Shown here piece by piece: positions 1 to 10,162 of a stretch of DNA of 64,000 bases. A model generated the notes under the pieces. That model was not told where the DNA came from. It ran no database searches and was given only the letters and a program-made list of their open reading frames with translations. This stretch comes from Nocardia sienata NBRC 100364. Its GTDB lineage: Bacteria > Actinomycetota > Actinomycetes > Mycobacteriales > Mycobacteriaceae. Position 1 is the first letter of the stretch. Each line of letters begins with the position of its first letter. The DNA lies in assembly GCF_001613205.1 (NCBI RefSeq), contig NZ_BDBX01000020.1:1-64000 (forward strand), in the 5' to 3' direction. Made by a program: the position numbers and the translations under genes.

Positions 1-206
1 TCGACGCCGTAGAGGTCCAGCATGGTCATGAGGGTGCGGCGCTGGGGGCGGGCCTGGGCGGTCTCGATGCGGTACAGCGTGGTCACATTGATGCCGGTTC
101 GCGCGCTGACGTCTTCCTTGCTCAACTTCGCGTCGTCGCGCATCTCCAGCAGTAGCACCGAGAGCCGGCGCAGGCCCGCCGTGAGGACGGTGCGTTTGCC
201 TGCCAT
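1..206 (-). CDS. XRE-family helix-turn-helix regulator, C-terminus cut by the window edge
   Basis: Only the first 68 or so residues are inside the window. They read as a Cro/C1-type helix-turn-helix: after a basic start (MAGKRTVLTAGLRRL) comes LSKEDVSARTGINVTTLYRIE, the layout of helices 2 and 3 with a recognition helix ending in YRIE, then ARPQRRTLMTMLDLYGV, the usual helix 4-5 continuation. The ATG at 206 was chosen because a purine-rich AAGGGAT stretch lies just upstream on the minus strand. In Nocardia and Streptomyces such domains often lead into a DUF5753 ligand domain, but that part is not visible, so the target and signal are unknown. Confidence 0.75.
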   Translation of the reverse strand, partial: MAGKRTVLTAGLRRLSVLLLEMRDDAKLSKEDVSARTGINVTTLYRIETAQARPQRRTLMTMLDLYGV

Positions 207-330
207 GTCATCCCTTTCCCTCGCGCCCGGCGCGTCCCGCAGACCACGATCCTCGCCCGCCGCGCTCCCTGTCGAGCAACAATAACGAGGAAAGACCGGC
301 GGTGGGCCGGCACTGGTCACAAACCGGCGT

Positions 331-1968
331 TCACGGCCCGATCTCGCGGCGCATGATCTTTCCGGTCGCGTTGCGCGGCAGTGGCGACGCGGTGATCGTC
401 CAGCGTTCGGGCACCTTGAAATACGCGAGGCGCTCGGCGACGAACGCGCGCAGCTCGCCGGCGTCGAGGGCGTCGGGCTCGTCGGTCACCACCACCGCCG
501 AGACCCGCTGTCCCAGATCGTCGTCGGGCACACCGAGGACCGCCGATTCCCGCACCGCGGGATGTTCGTCGAGGACGTTCTCGATCTCGGTGGGGTACAC
601 ATTCTCTCCGCCGCGCAGAATGAGATCGGTTCGACGCCCGGCCATCCGGAGCCGCCCGTCGGCCAGCGTGCCGAAATCGCCGGTCCGCAACCAGCGTTCA
701 CCGTCGATCGCCGCGGAGGTGGCGGCCTCGTCCCGCCAATAGCCGAGCATGACGTAGGGGCTGCGCACCCAGATCTCGCCTTCGGTGCCCTCGGCCACCG
801 GATCTCCGGCCGGGTCCCGGATCTCCACGGACACACCGAAGATCGGCCGCCCGACCGTCTCCGGGTCGGCGGCGAGTTCGCCCGGCGTCGCTACGGTGGC
901 GGCGGTACCGCTCTCGGTGAGGCCGTAACTGGTGGTGAGTGCGATTCCGGTCCCGGGCAGCCGGGTGCGTAGTCGCTGCTGGAAGGCCGGTGAGGACGGG
1001 GCCGCGTTCAGGGACAACGCGGTGAGCGCGGACAGGTCGTAACCGGCCGGATCGTGTTCGAGCAGCCGGGCGGCCAGTGTCGGCACGGCACCCCAGTTGG
1101 TCACGCGCTCCCGCGCCATCAGCGACAGCACCCGGTCGGCTTCGAATGCGCCGGTGTGCACGATCACCGCCGCACCTGTCGCGAGCCGGGGGACGACCAG
1201 GTTGTGCAGGCTGGCGATATGGAACAGGGGGGAGGTGAGCAGGAACCGCTTATCGCTCGGCTCCCGGTGCGCGCGTCCGGCCAGCGCCGCGCCGAGCGCG
1301 TCGGTGTAGCGGTGGTAATCGGTGATCGCGATGAGGTTGCGGTGGGTGTGTACCACTCCTTTGGGGCGGCCGGTGGTTCCGCTGGTGTAGAGGACGACGG
1401 CCGGATCGTCCTCGCCGACAGGTATCACCGGGGCCGGGCCCTGATATTCGGCGATCAGCCGGGGCAGGTCGGCGGTAGTGGTGAGAACGGGCACGCCGGT
1501 GTCCGCGGCGAGGGCGGCACGTGGGTCGTCGGCGACGACGACCGCCGGTCCGGTGTGCCGGATGCCGAATTCGACCTCCGGTGCGGCCCACCACGCGTTG
1601 TAGGCGACCGCGACCGCGCCCAGACACTGTGCCGCCCAGAAGGTGATCACCCATTCGGGGCCGTTGGCGGCCAGGATGCCGATCCGGTCGCCGCGGCCGA
1701 CGCCGTACCGGTCGGCCAGTGCGCGGGCCAGCGCCTGGGCGTCGGCGGCATGCTCGGCGAAGGAGATCCGCCGGTCGGCGGTGACCAGGTAATCGCGTTC
1801 ACCCCACGCCTGCGAGCGGTCGAGCAGTTCGCGCAGTGACCGGTGCCGGTGACGCCGGACGGCGAGCGGGGCGCCGAGCACTGTCTCGGTGGACAGTTCG
1901 AACGGTCCGCCGGGGCCGGTGAGCTCGGCGGCCGCCTGCGCGGCTCGGGGGTCGGGGGCACTGCTCAT
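331..1968 (-). CDS. AMP-dependent acyl-CoA synthetase (fatty-acid--CoA ligase family)
   Basis: A 545-residue ANL-superfamily enzyme that would adenylate a carboxylic acid with ATP and pass the acyl group to CoA. The phosphate-binding motif [13 protein letters not shown] is near residues 193-205, the A5-type motif TSYGLTESG near 345, the hinge region RTGDFG further on, and the catalytic lysine lies in [11 protein letters not shown] about ten residues from the end. The length and the full motif set suggest an intact, soluble enzyme. The ATG at 1968 follows an AAGGA-like sequence. It stands alone, divergent from the DUF4254 gene, so the acid substrate cannot be read from context; medium- or long-chain fatty acid or an aryl acid are all possible. 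Confidence 0.88.
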   Translation of the reverse strand: MSSAPDPRAAQAAAELTGPGGPFELSTETVLGAPLAVRRHRHRSLRELLDRSQAWGERDYLVTADRRISFAEHAADAQALARALADRYGVGRGDRIGILAANGPEWVITFWAAQCLGAVAVAYNAWWAAPEVEFGIRHTGPAVVVADDPRAALAADTGVPVLTTTADLPRLIAEYQGPAPVIPVGEDDPAVVLYTSGTTGRPKGVVHTHRNLIAITDYHRYTDALGAALAGRAHREPSDKRFLLTSPLFHIASLHNLVVPRLATGAAVIVHTGAFEADRVLSLMARERVTNWGAVPTLAARLLEHDPAGYDLSALTALSLNAAPSSPAFQQRLRTRLPGTGIALTTSYGLTESGTAATVATPGELAADPETVGRPIFGVSVEIRDPAGDPVAEGTEGEIWVRSPYVMLGYWRDEAATSAAIDGERWLRTGDFGTLADGRLRMAGRRTDLILRGGENVYPTEIENVLDEHPAVRESAVLGVPDDDLGQRVSAVVVTDEPDALDAGELRAFVAERLAYFKVPERWTITASPLPRNATGKIMRREIGP

Positions 1969-2651
1969 GGGTCACATCCTTGTCGGCGACTGTCCACAGC
2001 ATCCATACCGCACAGCGTGGACGGGACGGCGACCGACCGTCGTGGCCGGGGCGGCCGCGGTTCTCCTCGATCCAGCGAAGGGTCCACGGTCCAGGGCATC
2101 CGGCGGAGATGGCAAATGGCCGGCAACCGATGTGGTGTGTTCGAGCGTGCATCCAGAGTGCAAGACCGGATGGCCACCGCGGGATCCGGTGTGGCCGCGC
2201 GCCGGCGCCGAGTAGCAGGCTCCTGACGGCGGGCGAAGTGGCCGGGGGTGTTGTGTCACAGGACCATAGGGATCGGTATGGTTCACGGTGTACGCCGCGC
2301 GCAGATCTCGGCACGGTTGCGATGTGGTCGCATAACGCGATGTCGTGCCTGGTCTCGACGCTGCGCCGGGTATGGTTCGCGGCGGCGGGGATTCGGACCG
2401 CCGACGGGAAGGATATTGGCGGGTACGCGTTTTCGGCGGGACCGCGTCCGGGTTCCGTGGAAGGGATCGTTAGGCTCGCGCACGACGCTGTTCGCAACAT
2501 TGCGTATCGAAGTCTTGTGTTCTTGCATATGTAAGAGCATGATCCAGCTAGCCTTGTTGTGAACAACGATCCGATGTCCGGGATTACCGAATCGAGAGCC
2601 GATCATGTTGGTACAGAGTGTGATGGTGCCGGGTGAGTTCGAGGGGTGCGG
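1969..2651. other. Gene-free intergenic stretch of about 680 bases
   Basis: Open frames cross this stretch on both strands, but none has a recognisable domain, a good ribosome binding site or a protein-like composition. It probably holds the divergent promoters of the acyl-CoA synthetase and the DUF4254 gene. The part from 2510 to 2600 is clearly more AT-rich than its surroundings and contains one dyad, listed separately. Confidence 0.5.
2554..2569. promoter_or_regulatory. Imperfect palindrome TTGTTGT-GA-ACAACGA, possible operator
   Basis: The two 7-base arms match with one exception and sit in the AT-rich patch about 85 bases before the DUF4254 start. The inner TTGT-NN-ACAA core resembles FCD-type GntR operators and the site found in front of the catabolic cluster at 46.2 kb, but it differs in the flanking bases. 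No regulator can be assigned. Confidence 0.3.
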
Positions 2652-3095
2652 ATGAGCGCACTCACTCTGGGAACCCTGCCGACTGCGCCACAACTGCTGT
2701 GCGCCTTCCAAGGGCGGCGGATCCAGGAGCGTGTGCTGTTGCGTTTCGCGCACGCACTGGTCGAACTGCACAAGCGCCGCGCGCAGGTTCGAGATATGGC
2801 GCAGATAGCGGAAATTGATTGTCGCAGAACAGAGCTCGTGGATGACATCAACGACTGGATCACCCGTAGGATGCCCCAGCACCGCAACGGCGCCTCGCTG
2901 CACACCGAAAGCCTCGGTTCGGTGATCGACCGGATGGCGCTCAGCTGGGTGGCCGCGAATCAGGCGATCGAAGCCGACGGAGTGCGCAGCGACCGGACGC
3001 ATCGGCACTGGTACCACCTCGCCGAACTGGTCGACGGGTACACCGATTTGATCGCCGAGGTGGCGGGCGGGCGCCGGCGCCTGCCGGTGCAGTAG
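2652..3095 (+). CDS. DUF4254 family protein
   Basis: A protein of about 147 residues that looks wholly alpha-helical. The features I associate with DUF4254, a family abundant in Nocardia, are an LHxxR-like segment (ELHKRRAQV), an EIDCRRTELVDDINDWI helix that positions paired acidic residues, HTESLGSVIDRMA in the middle, and a C-terminal helix with YTDLIAEVAGGRRRLP. The function of the family is unknown to me. The ATG at 2652 has GAGGGG five bases upstream; a GTG at 2646 in the same frame overlaps that site and is less likely. It sits alone between an acyl-CoA synthetase and a GntR regulator. Confidence 0.72.
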   Translation: MSALTLGTLPTAPQLLCAFQGRRIQERVLLRFAHALVELHKRRAQVRDMAQIAEIDCRRTELVDDINDWITRRMPQHRNGASLHTESLGSVIDRMALSWVAANQAIEADGVRSDRTHRHWYHLAELVDGYTDLIAEVAGGRRRLPVQ

Positions 3096-3258
3096 GGGTT
3101 CGGCGGATCACCGCCACGTTCAGTCCGCTGGACGTCGTCGAACCTTCTGATGGGCACGCGAAAGACCGAAGATTGTCGAATGGCCTAGACCTGTTGTCAC
3201 CGTACGGCGAATGCCTGGTTAACGCATCGGTACAGGCCAATTGGAGGTAGTTTCTGCC

Positions 3259-4032
3259 ATGAGGCAGACCGAAGGGGTCGTAGGCGCCGTGACGGCGCGC
3301 GAGGACCTCGACACAGAGGCAGCCGCGGTGCCGGGAATCACCGCCCTGTCGAAGGTTTACCGAGTACGGGCCGAGCTGGACACGATGCTCGGCGAGCTAC
3401 GCCCCGGCGACCGGGTACCGGCCGAGCGGGAACTGGCCGGACGTTTCGGAGTCGCCCGGGAAACCGTCCGGCACGCCCTGCGGGATCTCGCGGTCGAGGG
3501 CCGCATTCGCAGACAGGGCCGCGGAACCGTGCTGGCCCGTCCGAAGGTGGTGCGGCCCCTGGCGCCCGAACCCACCGTCGAGGACGGATCCGGGGTCGTG
3601 CGCAGTCTGCTCTCCTGGGAGGACACCGAGGCCGATGCCGAGATCGCCAGGGATCTGGAACTTCCGCTGCATACCCCGATCATGACCCTGGAACGCCTGC
3701 TGCACGCCGACGGCGAACCGATCGCGCTGGAACGGATCGATCTGTCGCTGGATCGTTTCGGCTGGCTGCGTGCGGGTTTCGATCCGCTCGGCTCGCTGTC
3801 GGCGACGATCGGCAGCTCCGGTGTCGAATACGGCGGTGCCACCGAGCGTATCGAGACCGTGCTCGCCGCACCCCGGGAAGCCGGTTTACTCGGCTGCCGG
3901 CCCGCGGTCCCGCTGATCCGGGTGGTGCGCCGCGGGATGGACACCCAGGGTCGCCCGATCGAACGGGTCGCGGCCCTCTATCGAGGTGATCGGGTCGCTT
4001 TCGAAGTCCGTACCGGCGCCCGTATCCGCTGA
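3259..4032 (+). CDS. GntR-family regulator with UTRA ligand domain (HutC-like)
   Basis: The N-terminal winged helix is complete: LRPGDRVPAERELAGRF followed by VARETVRHALRDLAVEG and RIRRQGRGTVLA. A UTRA domain follows, marked by TPIMTLERLLHADGEPIALERI and the C-terminal RPIERVAALYRGDRVAFEV strand pair, which binds small effectors in this subfamily. The ATG at 3259 was taken because GGAGGT lies at 3243-3248; the longer reading from a TTG at 3241 would bury that site. The gene precedes map by 81 bases, and mycobacteria have similar GntR proteins in this neighbourhood, but the ligand is unknown. Confidence 0.85.
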   Translation: MRQTEGVVGAVTAREDLDTEAAAVPGITALSKVYRVRAELDTMLGELRPGDRVPAERELAGRFGVARETVRHALRDLAVEGRIRRQGRGTVLARPKVVRPLAPEPTVEDGSGVVRSLLSWEDTEADAEIARDLELPLHTPIMTLERLLHADGEPIALERIDLSLDRFGWLRAGFDPLGSLSATIGSSGVEYGGATERIETVLAAPREAGLLGCRPAVPLIRVVRRGMDTQGRPIERVAALYRGDRVAFEVRTGARIR

Positions 4033-4100
4033 GGCGGAGCTGCGCGGGGCGCGCTGCGCCGTCGGGGACCGTTCCCGGCGACCGCCCGGCCTGCGCCGAC

Positions 4101-4116
4101 TATTCTGGAGCGCATG
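4101..4116 (+). promoter_or_regulatory. -10 element TATTCT and leaderless start of map
   Basis: TATTCT at 4101-4106 is separated from the ATG at 4114 by seven bases, the distance expected for a transcript that begins at the start codon. GGAG follows directly after the hexamer, so weak SD-driven initiation is not excluded. Confidence 0.5.
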
Positions 4117-4977
4117 TCCGTGCGTACCCGCCAGCCACTGCTTCCAGGAACCCCTACTCCGATCCGTGAGGTCCCGCGTGGGATCGAACGGCCGGAGTAC
4201 GTCTGGAAGAAAACGGCCAAGGAGGGTTCCGAACCCTGGGTGCAGACCCCCGAGACCATCGAGAAGATGCGGATCGCCGGGCAGATCGCCGCTCGGGCGC
4301 TGGCCGAGGCGGGTAAGGCGGTCGCGCCGGGCGTCACCACCGACGAGCTCGACCGGATCGCCCACGAATACATGTGCGACCACGGCGCCTACCCGTCGAC
4401 ACTCGGGTACAAGGGCTTCCCCAAATCGTGCTGCACCTCGCTCAACGAGGTGATCTGCCACGGCATCCCCGACAGCACGGTGATCCAGGACGGTGACATC
4501 GTCAATATCGATGTCACCGCCTACATCCACGGCGTGCACGGCGACACCAACGCCACCTTCCTCGCCGGGGAGGTCGACGAAGAAGTGAAACTGCTGGTCG
4601 AACGCACCGAAGAGGCGACCGCGCGGGCCATCAAGGCGGTACGTCCCGGGCGGGCGCTGAACGTGATCGGCCGGGTGATCGAGTCCTACGCGAACCGTTT
4701 CGGCTACGGCGTCGTCCGGGATTTCACCGGGCACGGGGTCGGGCCGACCTTCCACAGTGGCCTGGTGATCCTGCACTACGACCAGCCCGCGGTCGAATCG
4801 GTGATCGAACCGGGAATGACGTTCACCATCGAACCCATGATCAACCTGGGCGGTATCGATTACGAGATCTGGGACGACGGCTGGACCGTGGTCACTAAGG
4901 ACCGTAAGTGGACGGCGCAGTTCGAGCACACACTGGTGGTCACCGAGACCGGCGCCGAGATCCTCACCCTGCCGTGA
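4114..4977 (+). CDS. map: Type I methionine aminopeptidase
   Basis: A 287-residue cytosolic metalloenzyme that removes the initiator methionine from new proteins. The pita-bread fold metal ligands are present in order: Asp in DIVNIDVT, Asp in HGDTNATF, His in [11 protein letters not shown], Glu in TIEPMINL and Glu in AQFEHTLVV. The N-terminal extension ([28 protein letters not shown]) is the SH3-ligand-like segment of the longer actinobacterial isozyme, corresponding to M. tuberculosis MapB. Its stop codon overlaps the GTG of cobQ by four bases (GTGA), so the two are probably cotranscribed. Confidence 0.97.
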   Translation: MSVRTRQPLLPGTPTPIREVPRGIERPEYVWKKTAKEGSEPWVQTPETIEKMRIAGQIAARALAEAGKAVAPGVTTDELDRIAHEYMCDHGAYPSTLGYKGFPKSCCTSLNEVICHGIPDSTVIQDGDIVNIDVTAYIHGVHGDTNATFLAGEVDEEVKLLVERTEEATARAIKAVRPGRALNVIGRVIESYANRFGYGVVRDFTGHGVGPTFHSGLVILHYDQPAVESVIEPGMTFTIEPMINLGGIDYEIWDDGWTVVTKDRKWTAQFEHTLVVTETGAEILTLP

Positions 4978-6572
4978 GCCGGCCCGGCGGGGCGCTGCTG
5001 ATCGCCGGGACGACCTCCGACGCGGGTAAGAGCGTGGTGGTCGCCGGCATCTGCCGGATGCTGCGGCGGCGGGGGGTGCGGGTGGCGCCGTTCAAGGCGC
5101 AGAACATGTCGAACAACTCCGTGGTCACCCTGGACGGCGGGGAGATCGGGCGGGCCCAGGCGCTGCAGGCCCACGCGTGCGGGTTGGAACCGAGCGTGCG
5201 GTTCAACCCGATCCTGCTGAAACCCGGGAGCGACCGGCGTTCCCAGCTGGTGGTGCGCGGCCGGGTGGTGGACACGGTGGGCGCCGCGGACTATTTCACC
5301 CATCGCACCCGGTTGCGTGAGGTGGTGGCCGCCGAACTCGCCGCCCTGCGCGCGGAGTTCGATGTGGTGATCTGTGAGGGAGCGGGCTCGCCCGCCGAGA
5401 TCAACCTGCGGCCCACCGATCTGGCGAATATGGGCCTGGCCCGGGCCGCGGACCTCCCGGTACTCGTGGTCGGCGATATCGACCGGGGCGGGGTGCTGGC
5501 ACACCTGTTCGGCACGCTCGCGGTACTGGAACCCGAAGATCAACGGCTGATCGCCGGATTCGTGATCAACAAATTCCGCGGCGACGTGGAGCTGTTGCGG
5601 CCGGGCCTGGACCAGCTGACCGCGCGCACCGGACGCCCGACGCTCGGGGTGCTGCCGTACTGCGACGAACTGTGGCTCGACGCCGAGGATTCGCTGGGCA
5701 CCGTGGCCGGGGCCGCGGTGGGCCGTCCCGCCGCCCCGATCGGGCGTGAATGGCTCACCGTCGCGGCCGTGCGGTTGCCGCGGATATCGAATTCGACCGA
5801 TGTGGAGGCGCTGGCCTGCGAACCCGGTGTCGGCGTGCGCTGGGTGAGCGACCCCGCGGCGCTGGCCGGCGCCGACCTGGTCGTCCTGCCGGGGAGCAAG
5901 GCCACCGTGGACGATCTGGCCTGGCTGCGGCAGAACGGTATAGCGGACGCGCTGGCTCGCCGGGCCGCGGTGGGCGGGCCGATTCTCGGCATCTGCGGGG
6001 GCTATCAGATGCTCGGCCGCCGGATCGTGGACACGGTGGAATCGGGCGCGGGGGAGGTGGCCGGGCTGGGACTGCTCGATATGGATATCGAATTCGGCCG
6101 GCAGAAGGTGTTGCGCCGTACGACCGCGGCCGGTGCCGCGCCGGAGACTACTGCGGCCGGATACGAGATCCATCACGGCCGGGTCCGGCGTACCGCCGAG
6201 CAGCCGTGGCTGTACCTCACCGGTTGGGCGGACGCGGCGGCGGACGGCGCCGGTCCGGTGACCGGGGAGCGCGTTCCGGAGGGCGGGGTGCGGGGAGCGG
6301 TCTGGGGCACCCACCTGCACGGGCTGCTGGAATCCGACGAATTCCGGCGGAGTTGGCTCACCGAGGTCGCCCGGTGTGCCGGACGCACCGGGTTCACGGT
6401 GGCACCCGGGACCAGGGTGGCGGCAGTGCGGGCGGCGCAACTGGACCTGCTGGCCGATCTGGTGTCCGCGCATCTCGACGTCGCCGGGCTGGACCGGCTC
6501 CTCGCCGAGGGCGTCCCCGCCGGGCTGCCGAGTCTCGGATCCACCCTGGAAGCGCTTTCGGGCGCGGGCTGA
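4974..6572 (+). CDS. cobQ: Cobyric acid synthase (glutamine-hydrolysing)
   Basis: Catalyses the four ATP- and glutamine-dependent amidations of adenosylcobyrinic a,c-diamide to adenosylcobyric acid. The N-terminal dethiobiotin-synthetase-like domain carries the P-loop GTTSDAGKS near residue 10, [10 protein letters not shown], and [13 protein letters not shown]. The C-terminal class I-like glutaminase has the nucleophile Cys in [11 protein letters not shown] and the catalytic His in [10 protein letters not shown]. The GTG at 4974 overlaps the map stop; the frame is open further upstream, but that part only re-reads the end of map. At about 532 residues it is slightly long, with extra sequence after the glutaminase domain. 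It is the first of several cobalamin genes spread over 4.9-24 kb. Confidence 0.95.
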   Translation: MSRPGGALLIAGTTSDAGKSVVVAGICRMLRRRGVRVAPFKAQNMSNNSVVTLDGGEIGRAQALQAHACGLEPSVRFNPILLKPGSDRRSQLVVRGRVVDTVGAADYFTHRTRLREVVAAELAALRAEFDVVICEGAGSPAEINLRPTDLANMGLARAADLPVLVVGDIDRGGVLAHLFGTLAVLEPEDQRLIAGFVINKFRGDVELLRPGLDQLTARTGRPTLGVLPYCDELWLDAEDSLGTVAGAAVGRPAAPIGREWLTVAAVRLPRISNSTDVEALACEPGVGVRWVSDPAALAGADLVVLPGSKATVDDLAWLRQNGIADALARRAAVGGPILGICGGYQMLGRRIVDTVESGAGEVAGLGLLDMDIEFGRQKVLRRTTAAGAAPETTAAGYEIHHGRVRRTAEQPWLYLTGWADAAADGAGPVTGERVPEGGVRGAVWGTHLHGLLESDEFRRSWLTEVARCAGRTGFTVAPGTRVAAVRAAQLDLLADLVSAHLDVAGLDRLLAEGVPAGLPSLGSTLEALSGAG

Positions 6573-6645
6573 CCGTCGCCACGGATCCGGAGTCACGATC
6601 TCGGCGCTGTCGACCCGGGCGGCCCCATGGCGCGCGCGGGCGGTG

Positions 6646-6662
6646 TAGCGTCAACCGGCATG
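6646..6662 (+). promoter_or_regulatory. -10 element TAGCGT with leaderless start
   Basis: TAGCGT (6646-6651) stands eight bases before the ATG at 6660, and no Shine-Dalgarno sequence lies between them. Confidence 0.45.
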
Positions 6663-7223
6663 GAATCTCGGCACATCGCGGTCGGTGACCGGGACTGGAC
6701 GGTGCGGGTGGACGGGCCGGTCACCCAGCATTGCGTGCTGCTGCTTCCCGATTCCGGTGATCCACCGGAGGTCTACGACCGGGTGTGCGCACGCCTGCAC
6801 AGTTCCGATCTGCGGACCATCGTGTTCGAAACGGCCGAGGGGCTCGACACCGCCGGGGTGTACGCGGCCCTCGACGAGATCGGCGTGCCCTGGGCCAATG
6901 TCGCGGGCCGGGGCACCGGCGCCAGCGTGGCCTGGGAAGTCTGCGCGAAGGGTTTCGGCCGCTTCGTGAGCCTGGTGGTCGCCGATCGCGGGCATCCGGC
7001 CGTGCCCGACGGGGACGGGGAGGTCTTGGACCCCGCATGTCCGGCGGTCGAACTGCCCACCACGGTGCTGGTGACCAAACGGTTGCCGCGCCCGGTGGCC
7101 GACAGTTCCGGCCGCCATGTCTACGGCGAGTTCCGCGTGGTCGGCGTCGACGTCGACAATGTCGCCACCGAAGCCGATCAGCAGTTCGCGACCGAGATCG
7201 TGCTGCGGACCAGTATGTGGTGA
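6660..7223 (+). CDS. Alpha/beta-hydrolase-fold protein lacking the usual nucleophile
   Basis: A protein of 187 residues. An early strand followed by LLLPDSGDPPEVYDRVCARL resembles the oxyanion-loop region of alpha/beta hydrolases, and WANVAGRGTGASVAWEVC sits where the nucleophile elbow GxSxG should be. The elbow reads G-R-G-T-G, so serine is replaced by glycine and I see no catalytic triad. The C-terminal strand VVGVDVDNVATEADQQFATEIV closes the fold. The start at 6660 fits a -10 hexamer eight bases upstream. The next gene is convergent, with the two stop codons one base apart. It may be a non-catalytic or binding variant. Confidence 0.62.
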   Translation: MESRHIAVGDRDWTVRVDGPVTQHCVLLLPDSGDPPEVYDRVCARLHSSDLRTIVFETAEGLDTAGVYAALDEIGVPWANVAGRGTGASVAWEVCAKGFGRFVSLVVADRGHPAVPDGDGEVLDPACPAVELPTTVLVTKRLPRPVADSSGRHVYGEFRVVGVDVDNVATEADQQFATEIVLRTSMW

Positions 7224-7224
7224 C

Positions 7225-8256
7225 TCAGGCCGACCGGGCGGCCAGCCAGTCCAGCCAGTTGTCCAGTTCCCGGAAGGCCTCGGTTCGCGGGCCCTCGGCG
7301 GACAGGAACACATCGTGGCGGGCGCCGTCGATCGGGACGATATTGGTGCGGTCGCCCAGGCAGCCCGCCCAGCGCTGGATCTGCGCGACGTCGAGGACCG
7401 CGTCCGCGACGTCCACCGCGGGCCCGTATTCGCGGGCGAACCTGGTGAGCTTGGAGCGCAGCAGCAATGCGGGCACCCCGATGTCCAGGCCGCGGTGCAG
7501 CCGTGCCTGCCCCAGCCGGATCGCGCGCAACCAGCCGGCCCGCACCGGGAAACCGTGCCGCGGCTTCCAGTCCAGGTCGTAGTCCCATTCCCCGGCCACG
7601 CTGTGGTGCAGGCTGTCGCCGTAGGCGCTGGATTTGCCCAGCGGCAGCGCCGACTTCGCCCGGAAGCGGCCCACCGTCTTGATGAGCTGGGTACCCACCG
7701 TGCGCACATAGGCCGGACCCTGCAGGTCGAACCACGGGCTGTTCAGCACCAGCCCGCTGATACCGGCGGCCGCCGTTCCCCCGGCGCGTTGCAACCGGTC
7801 CAGCCACAACGAGGTCACCAGACCACCGGTCGAATGGGCCACCACCAGCACGTTCGCCTCGGTTTCGGTGGTGATCAACCGGAGCGAATCGTCGAGTTCC
7901 CGGTCGTAGAGGGCCAGGTCGCCGATGTAGTGGGGGGTCTGGCCCGGTTGCAGTGATCGGCCACATTTGCGCAGATCCAGCGCGTAGAACCGGTGCCCGC
8001 GGGCGGTGAAGTGCTCGGCGACGTGCCGCTGGAAGAAATAGTCGGTGAAACCGTGCACGTACAGCACCGCGTCGGCCGTGGCCACCGCGCCGGCCGTGGG
8101 CAGATGCCGGACGAGGGTGGCGACGATCTCGCCTTCACCGTCGGGATCGGGTCCGAGTTCGAGGGTGCGATATTCGTACCCGTCACCGAGCACATCCGGC
8201 TGCCAGTCGGCGGCTCGGCCGAGGGCGCTGATACCGGCCGCGGATTCGTTCGTCAC
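7225..8256 (-). CDS. Alpha/beta hydrolase, lysophospholipase-like
   Basis: About 343 residues with a complete serine-hydrolase set: the oxyanion region [12 protein letters not shown], the nucleophile elbow [12 protein letters not shown], an acidic residue before the end, and a histidine in [24 protein letters not shown] together with [16 protein letters not shown] recalls monoacylglycerol lipase and lysophospholipase-type enzymes; by position it corresponds to Rv2854. The GTG at 8256 was chosen because TAGATT (8269 down to 8264) is a -10 hexamer ending seven bases upstream; the in-frame TTG at 8265 lies inside that hexamer. The substrate is unknown; a lipid ester is likely. Confidence 0.8.
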   Translation of the reverse strand: MTNESAAGISALGRAADWQPDVLGDGYEYRTLELGPDPDGEGEIVATLVRHLPTAGAVATADAVLYVHGFTDYFFQRHVAEHFTARGHRFYALDLRKCGRSLQPGQTPHYIGDLALYDRELDDSLRLITTETEANVLVVAHSTGGLVTSLWLDRLQRAGGTAAAGISGLVLNSPWFDLQGPAYVRTVGTQLIKTVGRFRAKSALPLGKSSAYGDSLHHSVAGEWDYDLDWKPRHGFPVRAGWLRAIRLGQARLHRGLDIGVPALLLRSKLTRFAREYGPAVDVADAVLDVAQIQRWAGCLGDRTNIVPIDGARHDVFLSAEGPRTEAFRELDNWLDWLAARSA

Positions 8257-8526
8257 GGCCTCCAATCTAGGCGACCGATCAGTAGCAACGGCAGGCCCGA
8301 AGGTGACGAGGAGGAGGAATCTACGTCACAATCGCCGCCCTGGCTGCGGATTCCGCGCGTGTCGAGGTGCACAATTGGCAGTAGTGAACGACGGGTAACC
8401 TACATTCGGCCGAGCCCGGAGGGCTCACCATCGCGACCCGTACACAACTGCACAAGAGCCCGTGCCCCAGCGGGCCGCATCCACGGATGTGCGCCCCGCG
8501 CATCAGGACAAGGAAGTCGAACACCC

Positions 8527-10032
8527 GTGCCGAACGCTGCCCAGACTGAAAAGACCGATGTAGTCCTCATCGGTGCCGGCATCATGAGCGCCACTCTCGG
8601 CGCGCTGCTGCGTCAGCTGCAGCCGGACTGGTCGATCTCGGTGTTCGAACGGCTCGACGCCGCCGCGGCCGAGAGCAGTGATCCGTGGAACAACGCCGGT
8701 ACCGGGCATTCGGCCCTGTGTGAGCTCAATTACAGCCCGCAGAAGCCGGACGGTTCGGTCGATATCGGCAAGGCCGTCGATATCAACGAGCGGTTCCAGG
8801 TTTCCCGCCAGTTCTGGGCCTACGCGGTGGAGAACGGGATCCTGAGCGATCCCTCCCGATTCATCAACCCCATCCCGCACGTGAGTTTCGTGCACGGCGC
8901 CGCCGATGTGGAGTACCTGCGCAAGCGGTACGAGGCGCTGTCGCGGCATCCGCTGTTCGCCGGGATGGAGTACATCGACAGCCCCGACGAGTTCGCCCGC
9001 CGGCTGCCGCTGATGGCCCGCGGCCGCGATTTCTCCGATCCCATCGCCCTCAACTGGTCCGACGGCGGCACCGATATCGATTTCGGTTCGCTGACCAAGG
9101 AGCTGCTCGCCCATATCGGTGCCAGTGGCGGGGAGATCGGCTTCGGTAACGAGGTCCGTAACCTGTCCAAGCAGAAGGACGGCAGCTGGAAGGTCACGGT
9201 GCGCAACACCCGGACCGGACGCACTCGCACGCTGATCAGCAAGTTCGTCTTCGTCGGGGCCGGGGGCGGGGCGCTGCCGCTGCTGCAGAAGGCCGGGATC
9301 AAGGAGATCCGTGGTTTCGCGGGATTCCCGGTCTCGGGTCAGTTCCTGCGGTGCACCAATCCCGAACTGATCGCGAAACACGCAGCCAAGGTGTACGGCA
9401 AAGCGGCGGTCGGTGCGCCGCCGATGTCGGTGCCGCATCTGGACACCCGCGTCATCAAGGGCAAGCCCGGTCTGCTGTTCGGCCCCTACGCCGGTTGGAC
9501 CCCCAAGTTCCTCAAGGACGGCAGCAATGCCGACCTGTTCAAATCGATCAAACCCGGCAATCTGGCACCGATGCTCGGCGTCGGCGTCACCGAGCTGAGC
9601 CTGGTCAAATACCTGGTCACCGAGCTGATGAAATCACAGTCCGGCCGGGTGTACACCATGGAGGAATTCATCCCGCGCGCCGAGGGCCGCGATTGGGAAC
9701 TCATCACGGCCGGCCAGCGGGTGCAGGTGATCCGCCGTAAGGGCGTCGGAGGTGTCCTCGAACTGGGTACCGCCGTCATCGCGGCGCAGGACGGCTCCAT
9801 CGCCGGTCTGCTGGGCGCCTCACCCGGCGCCTCCACCTGTGTCACCGCCATGCTGGACGTCCTGGAACGCTGCTTCCCGGCCGAGTACGAGCAGTGGACG
9901 CCCAAGCTGAAGGAAATGGTTCCGTCGCTGGGTGTGAAGTTGTCGGAGAACCAGCGCCTGTTCGGCGAGGTGTGGGACTGGACGGGTAAGGCGTTGCAGC
10001 TCGACCGGTCCGCTACGCCTGCCGGGGTCTGA
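8527..10032 (+). CDS. mqo: Malate:quinone oxidoreductase
   Basis: A peripheral membrane FAD enzyme that oxidises malate to oxaloacetate and reduces the quinone pool, giving an NAD-independent step of the citric acid cycle. The N-terminal dinucleotide-binding motif is [14 protein letters not shown]. Family-typical segments follow: [36 protein letters not shown] and, towards the end, [19 protein letters not shown]. The GTG at 8527 gives 501 residues, normal for the family; the frame is open for 534 bases before it, but that part is the antisense of the preceding hydrolase gene and intergenic DNA. A purine run (AAGGAAG) lies about 11 bases upstream. TACATT at 8401-8406 could be part of its promoter. 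Confidence 0.95.
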   Translation: MPNAAQTEKTDVVLIGAGIMSATLGALLRQLQPDWSISVFERLDAAAAESSDPWNNAGTGHSALCELNYSPQKPDGSVDIGKAVDINERFQVSRQFWAYAVENGILSDPSRFINPIPHVSFVHGAADVEYLRKRYEALSRHPLFAGMEYIDSPDEFARRLPLMARGRDFSDPIALNWSDGGTDIDFGSLTKELLAHIGASGGEIGFGNEVRNLSKQKDGSWKVTVRNTRTGRTRTLISKFVFVGAGGGALPLLQKAGIKEIRGFAGFPVSGQFLRCTNPELIAKHAAKVYGKAAVGAPPMSVPHLDTRVIKGKPGLLFGPYAGWTPKFLKDGSNADLFKSIKPGNLAPMLGVGVTELSLVKYLVTELMKSQSGRVYTMEEFIPRAEGRDWELITAGQRVQVIRRKGVGGVLELGTAVIAAQDGSIAGLLGASPGASTCVTAMLDVLERCFPAEYEQWTPKLKEMVPSLGVKLSENQRLFGEVWDWTGKALQLDRSATPAGV

Positions 10033-10162
10033 TCCGGAAGAATTCGCGTTCGACGGTCCGCGGGGTCGCAACCTCGTGGACCGCGCTCTGTCGTGGCCGC
10101 ACGCGGCGGTGTGCTCGCGGCGTTCGCGTGCATCTGACGTCGAGGTGTGATAGCAAGGCGCG

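Noticed and set aside
1799..3017. Long minus-strand frames across the acyl-CoA synthetase/DUF4254 gap
   Set aside because: They overlap real genes in other frames, are rich in Arg/His/Pro, and have no domain or ribosome binding site.
7993..8526. Upstream extension of mqo (679-residue frame)
   Set aside because: The first 178 codons lie mostly antisense to the hydrolase gene, and the family N-terminus begins at 8527.
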